Source of the DNA: Astropecten irregularis
Lineage: Eukaryota; Echinodermata; Asteroidea; Paxillosida; Astropectinidae
DNA length: 64,000 nt
Reading direction: 5' to 3'
NCBI GenBank assembly: GCA_963971285.1
Contig: OZ020257.1
Coordinates: forward strand, 17,932,602 to 17,996,601
In this document: positions 21,768 through 33,133 of the stretch, in pieces
Layout of the letters: each line of letters begins with the position of its first letter
How positions within the stretch are numbered: position 1 is the first letter of the stretch
The notes under the pieces: model-generated
Told to the model about the DNA's origin: nothing
Databases searched by the model: none
Seen by the model: only the letters and a program-made list of their open reading frames with translations
Translations under genes and position numbers: made by a program

Positions 21768-24700
21768 CTAGAAGAGGTATGTTCCAGGAGCAAGATTTGG
21801 ATCTCTCTTGGCTCTGATCAGTTTCTTTCGCTTTGCCAACTTCTCCTTCTCTACATCTCGCTGGTCCTTGGTGTGCAAGGGGCAGGATGTGCACCCTTCC
21901 TCCATGCATATCCCAGGGGTGGGAGTCGGGTCTGTCTTAGGCCGTTTACTTCGGCGCCTGCCTGACGTCGTTTGCGATGGAGTTGGAGATGGCGTTGGCG
22001 AGGGTGATGGTGATGTTGCAGGCGATGGGCATGGTGATGAGCGTGGCGATGGGCGTGGCGATGGGCGTGGTGATGAGTTTGGCGATGGATTTGTCGATGA
22101 GCTTGGTGATGGGCGTGGCGATGGGCGTGGCGATGAGCTTGGTGATGGGCGTGGTGATGGGTGTGGCGATGGGCGTGCCGATGAGCTTTGCGATGATGAT
22201 GACGACGAGTGCAGTGCCTCCGGCGGCCCACTTTCCTCCGTGTTGGTACCCGCCTCGCTGGTAACCAAAGTGTCTGTGCACATTGACTGATCAACATACA
22301 CGCCCTCAGTGTTAACCCCGATGTCTACCATGTCACCCAGTGGAGAAGACGTCGCCTGTTGCCCGGGCCTCCCCTTCGTGTCTTCCCCACTTTCCTCCCC
22401 ATCTTGTCTGGACTCGATGATTAATCGAGTCTTCTGACTCTGTTCCCTGTTTACCGAGTCTCCGTCACCGTCCAGTGGGGAAGATGTCGCCTGCCGCCCG
22501 GGACTATCATGCGTGTCTTCCCCGCTATACTCTCCATCCTGCCTGGAGTCGGTGATTAATTGAACCATCTCTCCGCCTGGTGATTCACGGTCTTCAAGTT
22601 CCTCGTGGTCTGGGTGAACGTTGTTTACCTTCCGACAGCAGCTACACCAGCCTCCCCTCGCCTTGTTCCCGACTCTGTTTCCACAGCATCTGGTGATGAA
22701 CACAAAGTTGATGAATGATTTCATTCAAATGAAAGAATTGTTATTTGTTGAAAGATGATTTTTCGGCAAACGTATAAACTTACCTTCTGCACCTTCTCGC
22801 ACACGCTTTACAAAGATCCTTACAGATGCATATGACCATGCCAAATATTCCAATCAAGAGACCCAGAAAGACCACAAAAGCGAGCAGTCCAACGAAGATC
22901 CACAGTGGTACATCTGCGAAATGAAAATATTGCATCATGCTGCGTCAAGTAGAAGTTTAGGTTGTCACATTCTGTACGTCTCTATTTTCTAAGCGAGAGG
23001 CCGGCCTTACAGCCTTTATTGCAACCTCTGTGATATTAAAAAACCCAAAGAACATTTCATGGTTGCTTGTGTTTACTTATTCTGAGCTCAAATCTTCGTC
23101 TCACCGAGATAACCGCAGTTATCCAAGTAGACATCTGTCTCGGAATCATTAGATGCATGCCTCCGAACGCGCACAGAGATTACGGCCGAGCCAACGGTGA
23201 GGTCGCTCTCCTCGAGACCAGGTACTCTCACCGCATCATCATCCCTCTTGGCACACGGGCAGGCTTGACTCGCAGGGCCCGGGTTGGGTGGCTGTCGAGC
23301 ACCGGTGGGTCCTAGAGAATCGGAGTAATCATCAATGACATGTATGAATGAAACAGACAAACGAGGGGGTCTCAAGTTGAGGCAAACATGACGGACGTCC
23401 TACTGATGATCTGTTTCTGTCCAAGATCAAGCAGTGTCTGGTCTTGTCTCCAAATACGTCAATAATCATTTACGCTGTAAATGGATAGGTACAGGGGCCA
23501 ATTTCAGAGAGCTGCTTAGCACAATAAAATTGCTTAGCACAAAAAATTCCATTTGATATTCATGTTCAGTCAACAACAGCCAAAGAACAATCACAAGTGG
23601 TACACAACACACGGAAATTTGGTTGTTCCAGATCCATGGTCTTGGTCTGTGGTTAGGGTCAGATCCATGGTCTTGGTCTGTAGTTAGGGTCAGATCCATG
23701 GTCTTGGTCTGTGGTTAGGGTCAGATCCATGGTCTTGGTCTGCGGTTAGGGTCAGATCCATGGTCTTGGTCTGTCAGGTGTACTGGCAAGATTGACGGGA
23801 AACATGCACTCGACTCCAACAGAGAAACAATTGTATTTCAAGACGGCCAATCACAAAACTGAATCACGGGTGATGAGCGCTTTGCAAACTTTGTTTTATT
23901 TGCATTTGAATAAGAATGGGGCTTATATTCCTATTGTTTACTAAACTTACTGCAGAGGCCTCTGTCACACCAGTCCTCGTTCCCACACTGCGAGCAAGGT
24001 TGACCGGCAATATATGGAGCCCGGATGTTAGCTGGTATTTCTGCATTACTGTAGGAAACCACGAGAAAACGTTATTAATTTCACCATCTCTCACACAACA
24101 CAACTTGCCAGTATTCAAGCAGTATCATGACGTGCCTTCAAGCCCAATATTGCCATCCGTCGTTTATTCCTCTGGAAACTCATGACATTTTGAACATTTG
24201 ATTATGATATCATTGTGATCACCGTACCACTAGTTAATATTGTACTCTTATCTCAGATAAGTCATCCCAAAATGTCGCCACTACGGACATCATGTTAGCT
24301 GCTATTAAAATCCTGTATACAAAATCAGAGGATTTGACTGTTCAATGTACATGTATTACATGATTGACATTATGACAGATAAGTGCACAGTGAATGTTAC
24401 ACATTTGGATGCTCAGCCCCCACTTCCCACATTACCTGCTGCCATAGTAACAGACCACAATGACGTCATCTGTACACGTTGATAAGCCGCAGCCGACCTC
24501 GTTCAGGGAGGCAGAGACCAACTAGTATCAGAACAAACAAACAAGAATCGATTATTAATCCAGGAGTGGTCATGATTATCTGCAGGAATCGATTATCAAA
24601 CTTAGAGAAGCCATGATTATCCGCAATTAGAATCAATTATTAAACCAGAAGAGGTCTTGATTATCTGCCAGAATCGATTATTAAACCAGGATAGGTCGAT

Positions 24701-26921
24701 ATCTGCAGGAATCGATTATCAAACTTAGAGAAGCCATGATTATCCGCAAGAATCAATTATTTAACCAGAAGAGGCCATGATTATCTGCCAGAATCGATTA
24801 TTAAACCAGGATCGAGAGGCCATGATTATCTGCAAGAATCTATTATTAAAATCGATTATTCTCACCGTAAGATAGTTCCTGCAGCCAGCCGCGCGGTAGC
24901 ATGCCCCAGTCCTGTGGTTGAACTCCCGCCCTTCGGCCAGCCAAGACGAAACAGAGCCCTCTGCCGTCCCACTAAACCCTCCTGACCAGACATTCTGCAT
25001 GAGTTGACCGCTATGAGGGAGGGGACCCGCCCACAGGGGAAGGCCGTACCCTACGTCACAACGACGGGACCAGATCTCGGCCAGACGAGCCAATTCTGCG
25101 TTCCATTTCTAAAATTAAAAATTGCGTTTCGTAAACGCGACTTGGAACCTAAGCTAGCCACTCTGGCGTTGGAAGAAAAAGGACATGTACGTATCATGTT
25201 GGTAAAAGGGGTTACTGTGAGAAAGGCCACCGTTGCCGTACTGGTAGACCTGTTCACCCCATTACCAAGCCCTAGATGTATAAACATTTATAAAACACGG
25301 ACATTTTGGAGTCACATCTACTCACATGATTATGCTGATAAATATTAATGAGTTCATTCCCTTCGTCTAGAGACCGTAAGTACATTAAAGGAACCGCTGG
25401 TTTTCCCACATGGCCTCAATTTTCTGTAATGTTGAACATCCTGAGCATAATCTAATTAAGATACCCGTGAACCGTCGACCCAGAAATATTAACTTGCTAG
25501 TTACGACTACCATTACCCATTACGATAATGTGTAAGTAATTCACGAGACCTGATATGAAATTATAGCTTATAGACGTAATGCACTGCACATGCATCGGCC
25601 TAAATAACTCAGAAAGCATTAATGTCCATTAAAAATTTGGAGCAATAAGTATACCCTGTTTGTTCCTCTATGATGTTAATCGCATCGTATGTGCAGTTAT
25701 GGGTTTGTGACGATTGAATAGTTTCTAACATGTTACAACAAGTCATAAGAAACAATTCAGGATTAGAGAGGGTAGCATCGTAAGTACATTGGTTAATGAA
25801 TACGTCGCCACTTCTAACAACATCCTATGTTATTCCTAGTAATGCTTAACTGGATTTCCAGGTTTGAATGTAGTTAGTTGAGCACATAATACTGCGTAAC
25901 AGAATATTGGCCCAGAAGTATGTTGTTCACGGTTTTAAGAAGCAACAAGAACAAGAACAACAACATCAATGACAATAACAACATCAACAACAACATAATC
26001 AACAACAACAACAGCAACAACAAACCAATGATAAGCAGAAAAACTGGTCATTTTCTATTTAACATGAAAGAGGAATGATGCGTCTACATCATTCCTCTAT
26101 ACACTACATGTAAATACTATTTTCACGTGACATCGGGGAGCAGACAAAAATATTAATGTACATCACCTTGGCATTGTGAAACCTCATGTACGTTAAATGT
26201 ATATCTGTCATCGCAAAGCATTAGCCCTATAAGAGAAGCCGCAGTAATAGTACGAGTAGACAATCAAATTTTTGAGATTTTCGTTTCAAATTTCATTAGG
26301 GCAGGAACATGTTTTCGGGAAATATGTTTAATCCTCTGCCCGGCCAAGAAACGCGAGGAGACCCCCGGTTCAGTTCGGTTCCGTTTTCCGCGGGAATATG
26401 TTGCTCTTATTGACCAGGAACTTAAAGATGCGCTCGACCAATTAGGCCACTCCTGTATCAAAGCCTAGAAACTCTAGAAACAAATAAATAATGTATATAT
26501 AATACCTATATCAGCTCCTTTGAGTTTCATAAAATAACACCTGTGACCGTGACTGGTTCATATAAAGGTAACCAGTAGTGGTACTCTGAATAATACTTAC
26601 AAGTCTCTTCATGTTAGCGGCTGTTGGTTTAGTCTCTCTCCTAGCCGTGTTGTGTAAATGCAGCATGTAAGACTGGAAGTCATCCCCGAGAGATATCAGC
26701 CTTTGGCCCGTGTCGATCGATCTAGCAAGGCCGGTGTTTGCAACTTTCATACTCGATCGTGACGCCGTGGATTTGTTGGACTGGCCGGCGTGCTTCATGG
26801 GGACAGAGTGGTCCTCGCTGGGTTGCCTTACGCCATCAGGACTGCCTGAAGTCTCCGGTGTGGGTGAGACCACCAGTGTAATTACCATTAAAAGTAGAGT
26901 TCGACTAGTTAATCGATTCAT
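21768..26921 (-). CDS. CAP-domain (CRISP/GLIPR1-type) single-pass membrane protein with Ser-Pro repeat tail, 7 exons
   Basis: Exons, 5' to 3': 26601-26921, 24866-25108, 24436-24521, 23951-24048, 23105-23311, 22784-22913, 21768-22689. All are GT-AG and phases agree, giving 668 aa. Residues 1-25 are a signal peptide (LLLMVITLVV core). A CAP domain follows at ~85-220: LHNTARR, KWNAELARLAEIW, QNVWSGG, SWLAE, EVGCGLSTC, VVCYYGS. Then comes a Cys hinge (PCSQCGNEDWCDRGLC) at ~233-249, a stalk to ~318, a transmembrane helix at ~322-348 (LWIFVGLLAFVVFLGLLIGI) and a Cys-rich juxtamembrane run. The tail has an acidic block duplicated at ~406-437 and ~450-481, a Ser-Pro repeat at ~523-605, a basic RRRSKRPK run and C-x4-C-x2-C-x2-H near the end. 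CAP proteins are usually secreted; GLIPR1 is a membrane-anchored relative. Function here is not inferable beyond a surface role with a signalling-like tail. Confidence 0.82.
21970..22200. repeat. Coding minisatellite (6/12-bp GGCGATGGGCGT-type units)
   Basis: On the plus strand near-perfect GGCGATGGGCGT units repeat. On the coding minus strand they give the Ser-Pro array (RPSPRPSPSSSP). Because the period is a multiple of three, other frames are also open (His-rich and Gly-Asp-rich ones); these are shadows. Confidence 0.85.
23494..23625 (+). mobile_element. MITE family 3, partial copy
   Basis: Starts GGGGCCAATTTCAGAGAGCTG with GCTTAGCACAA and the family interior (TTGATATTCATGTTCAG, AAATTTGGTTGTT). 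It is cut off by the adjacent 31-bp minisatellite. It lies in an intron of the CAP gene. Confidence 0.75.
23629..23782. repeat. 31-bp minisatellite, five copies
   Basis: Units begin CAGATCCATGGTCTTGGTCT and end with GGTTAGGGT, almost identical copy to copy. It lies in the intron between exons 4 and 5 of the CAP gene. Confidence 0.92.
24545..24865. repeat. Complex tandem repeat of ATCGATTAT/ATGATTATC units
   Basis: Units of about 45 bp combine GAATCGATTATTAAACCAG with CATGATTATCTGC or CAAACTTAGAGAAGC, in at least six imperfect copies. It fills the intron between exons 2 and 3 of the CAP gene up to the splice donor of exon 2. Confidence 0.8.
25935..26040. repeat. (CAA)n-type microsatellite
   Basis: Interrupted AACAACAACAT/CAACAACAG array in the first intron of the CAP gene. 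Confidence 0.85.
26069..26098. repeat. Short perfect hairpin
   Basis: AGAGGAATGATG and CATCATTCCTCT form a 12-bp stem with a six-base loop. It is in intron 1 of the CAP gene. Confidence 0.7.
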
Positions 26922-27628
26922 GGTTGATTACGCTGAACTGAAAAAACGTCGCACTTTGGACAAATTATTAGAATGCTGATAAAATATCACAAACTCTGGC
27001 AATACAGCTCTTGTATGAAACGATTATGTTTCTACTGCGCGGTCATATTTACCGTGAGCATGTCGTTATGGAAACGAGTAAACGTTTTGATCCTTAACGT
27101 GGGAATAGGGAACCAGAGTGCAGTGACATCGTCCAATACAGGTGTAACCGATATGCCTAATAACCGATGCCTAATAATAGCTCCCCACGGTGAAACGGTT
27201 CACTGATCCTCCATAACGTCCCGGTGATTCCGTATAGAATAAACAAGGTCTTTCTGATTTTAGTTCACTGTAGGGCTATTCATAATTCATTTCATCTGCA
27301 TCGGCCTAAAACTACTTTGCTGTTCATAACAAAATGGCATAGTCTTGGTTCAAGTCCTTTCTAGTTGCTCTTCCGTATGGCAGTTCAACCGGCATATAAC
27401 GTGCAGGCTTTATGCCTTTAGTCAGACTTGAAGGAACAAGACCACTTAATAATTGGGTAAATTTAATGGTATTTTGGGGGATTTTCCCCAGAATCTCGGA
27501 AGAGCGTTATTTTCCGTAGATCAACTGCTTAATTACAGCATGAAACCTTTATGCTCGCATGGAGAAAGATGAACTTTGTGATACAAGTTTCGACTTCTTC
27601 CAGATCAGCAGTGAGCATAATGTGGGGT

Positions 27629-27890
27629 GCTGTGGCCTAGTGGTCTGGCGTGTTGAACTCAAAGTCTTGTGGTCAATCTACAGATTGAGGGTTCGAATCC
27701 AGCCATGGGCTAGTAGTGCTTGCGTCCTTGGGCAAGACACTTTATCACGCATTGCTTCTCTTAACCCAGGTGTAAATGGGTACCTGTGAGGGTTGATATA
27801 GTTTTGTGTGCTTGATAAACCTCTGTGCGCTTTGCGGCAGCCAGGACTGTATACTGCTCAGGAAGTTCAGATGGTTTCAGGAAAATCAAT
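27629..27890 (+). mobile_element. tRNA-headed SINE, near full length
   Basis: A tRNA-like head has box-A-like TGGCCTAGTGGTCTGG and box-B GGGTTCGAATCC. The body contains CTTGCGTCCTTGGGCAAGAC, ACCCAGGTGTAAATGGGTAC and GCGCTTTGCGGCAGCCAGG. The head and body order is that of a tRNA-derived SINE. A second, head-less copy lies at 29540. Confidence 0.75.
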
Positions 27891-28948
27891 GTAAATTATG
27901 GGCCGATGACCAGGGATGATAATAAATTTCTAATATGCAGTAAAGAATATTAATAGTATACCTGCGCAATATGAATGTCATTTAGGGCTCTTTAACTGGC
28001 TACGACTTCAACTATCTTTTCCCTTTTATGTGAATCACTGTAAATGTAGTCTTTAGCCCAAGCCGCGCAGCCTAGTGTCCTAAAAAAGAAAAGACAGGCA
28101 TAATTATTAGTATTAACATAGGAAACAACATTATGTATTTGTAGTTGTATACTACATGGAACTTAAAGGTATAGTGGTCATTTTCAAGCGAGTTGCCATG
28201 TTGAGAAAACTGAACCAATCAATCTTGAAACTCAATTTCGGCCAGCAATTGCCTCTAAACCAAACTATCCGTGACAAACAAACCCAGTCAAGGGACATAT
28301 AGTGCCTCGTCACACGTCGATTTCACAAAGACGAAGCACGGGTCGAGTTTCCATCAGTTTTACCGCTGTAACTTAGTAGTGATCCAGGCATCTTAAACTT
28401 GACAATCGGAGGCCTACATGTCAGCAATACATGCAGCTTTTGAAGTCGTGATGAGGGGAGGGGATATAGGCCAAAATATTGAAAAGTTTTGCTCGCTAGC
28501 CTGGCAGCTTTTCAGCTGTTTTGCTGTCGAGGAAGACAAACTCAAAAGCCTTAATATTGTACAGCGCCCTCAGCCAAACATCGGAAGAAGGTGGGCTGAT
28601 TGGCCCATATCAATCGAGTCGTACGTAATCAATAAATTGTTAAAAAGTAGTTTGCCAATCCATATTTTCACTGTAACGTATACGTACATGCCCCTGCGGC
28701 TCATATCAAGACTAGGTATCGGCACAGGCGCGTTTATATTGTAACGTGCCACTCATGTTGGTTATCACTCATCTTCTTGAACTATGCCCACTGGCTTATT
28801 GCGAGATTAAAGTTTTCTGGAAAATGTGACAAAAGAAATAAGGTCATTTGGCTATATTCTGATATTGGCAACGAACGCAGGAAGTTGCCATACAATAGAC
28901 CCCTCCCCCCCGAAAAATGCCCAACTGGAAGAGGTGAATTTCCGTTCA

Positions 28949-29100
28949 TGGATCTGGCACGAATTTGTCCTCGCATCGTGAAAGAACATTCATCTTCCCC
29001 GTCACCTCGCCAAACAAGACCCGTCACAAAGCCGAGGGAATTAAGAAGGCTGAATCGCCGGATGTTGCTGCGAGGAATGAAAGAAGTCTGGAGGTTGTAA
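28949..29100 (+). CDS. Small basic ORF, doubtful
   Basis: An ATG-initiated frame of 50 codons ends in a TAA and encodes an Arg-rich peptide (PRELRRLNRRMLLRGMKE). CpG content is above the surroundings. It has no recognisable domain and no clear splice partners, so it may be chance. Upstream of it the same frame stays open to about 28777 without an ATG. Confidence 0.15.
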
Positions 29101-29218
29101 ACATCGTTTATTCTTACAAATTGACGAAGCATGTTCAAGGTTCGATTTGGTATACGTGTATGTGTGTGTTCTTTAAAGAGAGATAGCCTTCAATTGGTAA
29201 CATCGGGCCTTGAACTTT

Positions 29219-29275
29219 AAGGTAATGTCATACTTTGGTTTTTGTCAAAGAAATACAGATTCATGAATTTTTATG
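29219..29275 (+). mobile_element. MITE family 1 end fragment
   Basis: AAGGTAATGTCATACTTTGG plus the subterminal GATTCATGAA block only. A MITE family 2 copy follows within 25 bp. Confidence 0.6.
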
Positions 29276-29295
29276 AATCTATTTCGACATAACGG

Positions 29296-29462
29296 GTATC
29301 AAAATAACGGCTTTTGGCAGCGGTTCGGAAGTAGATTCTGTAGGCCTACCTTGAAAAGCAAAACAGAACTTCATCTTCAATGAAAAACCTCAGAATAATA
29401 TTTTCATGATATGGCTGTCAGAGCTGGAGCCTAAGCCTCCGTTTCGTAAACCCCATAGTGTA
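29296..29462 (-). mobile_element. MITE family 2 copy
   Basis: Minus-orientation copy: GGTATCAAAATAACGG, AAGTAGATTCTGTAG, GAAAAACCTCAGAATA and the end GCCTCCGTTTCGTAAAC. It lacks the far end. Confidence 0.7.
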
Positions 29463-29537
29463 AAAGCTCAGTTTTCGCCATTTTGTGTAGCCCTCAGCAG
29501 TATAGGCATCAACAGACTCGAGTCATACCATTGGGCA

Positions 29538-29705
29538 AATAAAGCACGGTGCTTGCGTCCTTGGGCAAGATGCTTTGTCGCAAATTGATTCCTTTCACTG
29601 TATCTATGGGGTAGAATTTGAAAGGCTCTGTTTTGGGGTTGTCCTTCAAATGCTTCAATCGTGGCTTTACGTCCTGCCAAAGAGTGAAAGTGGTTTCAGG
29701 AATGT
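29538..29705 (+). mobile_element. 5'-truncated SINE copy
   Basis: Begins at GTGCTTGCGTCCTTGGGCAAG, matching the body of the 27.6 kb SINE, and runs to GAAAGTGGTTTCAGGAA. The tRNA head is missing. Confidence 0.6.
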
Positions 29706-29973
29706 GGAATTATTGTCCATTCATTCCGAAGTCAATAACCTTATAGCCTCCCAGAAACAGGCAACATTACCAAGTCATTGTAAACATAGATAGCATGTTC
29801 ACACAAACTGACAAAACAATGTTACACATACATTATTGATTCCACCGATTAAGATTAATTTATTAGAACCATACCCGCCATTTCAATTCACCATCTCACG
29901 TTTACTTCGCCTTTTATTTAAAAGCTTTATTTACCAGTTTCCCATAATAATGTTCAACAGTACTCCAGCCACA

Positions 29974-30339
29974 ATTAAAGGTAGTATCATACTTTGGTAA
30001 CATACCGAAACAGAAAACTTCACAAATTGACCTATAACTTAGAGGATATAAAGATGGTGATGGTTGAAACATACTGTTAAAATATTTCTGTATGAAATGC
30101 TGTATTTATCCAAAAAGAGTAAAACCAGTGACCGGAATTATTTTTGATCGTTTAAAGATAACAAATTAAAGAGAAAAGACTTAAGAAATACTGTGGCCGT
30201 TTTTCACTGTTTTCTCAAAAAATGATGGGCACCGTATGGGACTGAAATTTTCACAGATGACTGTTACTGTATCTGTCTTGATATTTCTGCTCATGAATAT
30301 GTATTTCTTTGATAAAAACCAAAGTATGATATTACCTTT
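29974..30339 (+). mobile_element. MITE family 1, copy D (full length)
   Basis: TTAAAGGTAGTATCATACTTTGG on the left and AAAGTATGATATTACCTTTT on the right. Interior: GTGGCCGTTTTTCACTG and GGGCACCGTATGGGACTG. Confidence 0.9.
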
Positions 30340-31868
30340 TGCATTTCTCTGTATTACATCAATACTTGTACAAACCTAAAATGGTTAAAAAAATAAAGAC
30401 ATTATTTGAGCTACAGATGAACTAGACGTCTTATAATTAGAGTGGTCTTTGTTTTCTTTATGGAAAAACAGACTGAAATGATTCATTAATGATATAGTGG
30501 AAAATTGAATTAATTTACAAACAAAATAAATGAGATCATGCAATGTATCATAATGTACCCCATAAAATGATGTCGATATATACCGCCCTCATTTATTTAG
30601 TTTTAAAAACATGGCCTTTTGGGTGCATACCAGTAACAACAATTATTTTTTGTATAACATAAACCATTTGTAAATTTTGCTTAAATACCTGGCATTTACT
30701 TCCACTTTCCCTTTCATATTATGTACAACATTGTAATTAGTTTTTATAAGTGCTTATCGTGAGGCATTTTTGTCTTTTTAATATAATTTAAAATTTTAAA
30801 AGTGATTTGTACATATACACATAGGATAATAATATTTTTTCTGATATACTATATGTTACAGCTAGACATACAACGCGATATAATTGTTTTTGTGTTAACA
30901 CTATTAGAAAATATTAATCATATTTACTATATGAATCCTCTGATAACAATATTAAATAGACATTTTCACAAATTATTATACAATATAAGAATTATTATTA
31001 TCTGGCGAAAAACTGAAATCATGGAACATAATGAAATGCAGCTATTTATGATCCAAGGGGTTGTACGGTGGCTCATATCGTACACATTCACACAGAGAGG
31101 TACGAGAAAAATAAACGTGGTTCTGACACAAAAAAAACCTCACAGATCCAGACGTTAACTTCCGGTCAGTGCGGCCCGAGTCTGTGGATGGCAAGGGCCG
31201 GAATACTGACCGGAAGTCACGTCACACTTATGCTCACCTTTGAAACAAGTTACACCAGCCACGACCCTGGTCACGTGGGCAGCAAGAACCGTTAAGGGAT
31301 TTTTTTTTTTTTTTTTTACGATTTCTTCATTTTCTTCATATTGTTCCCAGCCTTCACAATTTAAAATACAAAACTAACAGCGTTAAATAATTTAGCATTA
31401 CCCATATAATATTCGTATGACCGTGTAATCATAATAAGTGTAAAACACGTTGGCTGAATTAATCATTTAAATTGATCATCTTCAAGATTTGGTAATTATG
31501 AAATCTGAATTTTACTATAATGCCGAAAAATGTCACATAGAATGCCACGTAAGCATGAACATGAAGCCAGTTTTGGGCATTCAGATAATTAATACTATAG
31601 TACACTCAAGCACCAGAATATCATGGAAAGACAAAATCAATGAATCAAGGAATAGCTGCACAGAAACATGAGGACCGTACTGGGCCTCAGAGAGGAATGG
31701 GAATGAGCTCCATGGTAATGACATGAGTTATCCCAAACATGCCGACCCAATGTCTCTACGCCTCGGGGAAGTTTGGTGAGGACTTCCTGAGCAATATTGG
31801 CGTCCCAATGTCTCTTAACATGATTAGGCTGAACTATCTTGTATCTACAGTTACAAAAACCAATGACA
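30340..31868. other. AT-rich intergenic, no gene seen
   Basis: Very AT-rich. A long ATA-biased open frame at 30802-31158 has the composition of non-coding DNA. A small inverted repeat (AACTTCCGGTCAGTG / TACTGACCGGAAGT) lies at 31157-31217 and a T17 run near 31300. Confidence 0.4.
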
Positions 31869-32347
31869 TTAAAGGTAGTATCATACTTTGGCAGTATACC
31901 GAAACATACATCTTCACAGATTTACTAGGGTATAAAGATGGTGATGGTAGAAACATACTGTTAAAATTTTTCTCCCTGAAATGCTGTATTTTTCAAGAAA
32001 AGAGTAACAACAGTGACCAAAATTATTTTTGATCTTTTAAAGATCAAAAATAAAAGAGAAAAGACTTAAGAAATACTGTGGCTGTTTTTCCACTGTTTTC
32101 TCAAAAAGTGGGCACCGTATGGGACTGAAATTTTCTCAGATGACTGTTGTTGTATCTTCCTTGATATATGTGCCCATGAATCTGTATTTCTGTGACAAAA
32201 ACCAAAGTATGATATTATCATTAAAGATTGGTTGAAACCAGAGTGCAGATTATACGTGAATATGACTACATTTCTGCTTTGTGTAAGAAAAGAGAAACAC
32301 TAAATAATAACAGCGGCCACACAATTATTTTCCGCCAAATGTTGATT
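31867..32347 (+). mobile_element. MITE family 1, copy E plus shared right flank
   Basis: The left end is TTAAAGGTAGTATCATACTT and the right end ACCAAAGTATGATATTATCA. Bases 32194-32347 are identical over 154 bp to 38883-39036, including about 125 bp beyond the usual MITE end. Confidence 0.85.
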
Positions 32348-32566
32348 GTATTTGAACGCCAAACTGTGGAAATTTCTTCGTTCTCATTAATTAAACATTA
32401 ATTTGTTGTTTCCAAAAAACGTCGTCTGATTTAAATAAACCCATTTTTCAGAAAACAATTAATTCTCTTCAATTGAGGTTTACGGTATAAGCAATCCACA
32501 AAATGGCGCCAGATATAGCACCCTCATCCCGACCAGTACATATTTAGGTGTACTATCCTAAGGGCG

Positions 32567-32675
32567 TATCCGACACGGGTTGCCAGAGCTATGGCTACGT
32601 CTAGGCTATTGTCAGCGCGTTCCAATGGGCACAGACCTAGACCTAGCTCATAGGCAACTGGTTTCGGATGCATCC
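32567..32675 (+). mobile_element. Short MITE with GTATCCGACACGG end
   Basis: Carries GGGCGTATCCGACACGGG, CCAGAGCTATGGCTACGTC and AGACCTAGACCTAGCTC, with a roughly inverted GGTTTCGGATGCATCC at the far end. The same blocks occur reversed at 54745-54850. Confidence 0.5.
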
Positions 32676-33133
32676 TTTATAGTTACAATGTAGAGGAAAT
32701 AGCACCCCAATGTAAAAAGTACCAGCGAGAATCACCAACAATGTCAAATGGATCACCAAGTACCAATGCCGCGATTTCCGAGTTTCCTCGGAAGAAAATT
32801 TCTTCTTAAGAAAGAAATCACATTGTCATTTAATGAGCCTTTTTCGCTTGAGAAAAATAAAGTATTTAAATTCCTAATAATTCTTTTCATTCGAATTCAT
32901 TCTTATGAGAAAACATTCCTAGCATCCTTTAAGACCGAGTCACAATGGGAGACTTTTGAGACGTTGGCGGCAGCAGACTGAAGTCTCTTTTTGCTATCTC
33001 TGAGCATGCGCACGTTGTTGTGCACGTGGGTGCGCTTGCGCTATCAACTTTAAAACCCAGTGTCCCATTGTTTGTTGCAGCAAGACGCACTGTGTTACTT
33101 TTTATACGGTTTATAAATGTGGCAAATTTGTCT

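Noticed and set aside
21808-22297. Long open frames in both strands over the Ser-Pro repeat (Gly/Asp-rich, His-rich, Thr/Ile-rich)
   Set aside because: They are shadows of a period-6/12 tandem repeat. Only the minus frame that joins the upstream exons in phase is coding.
23629-23782. CRISPR-like array
   Set aside because: Units are contiguous with no unique spacers, within a eukaryotic intron: a minisatellite.
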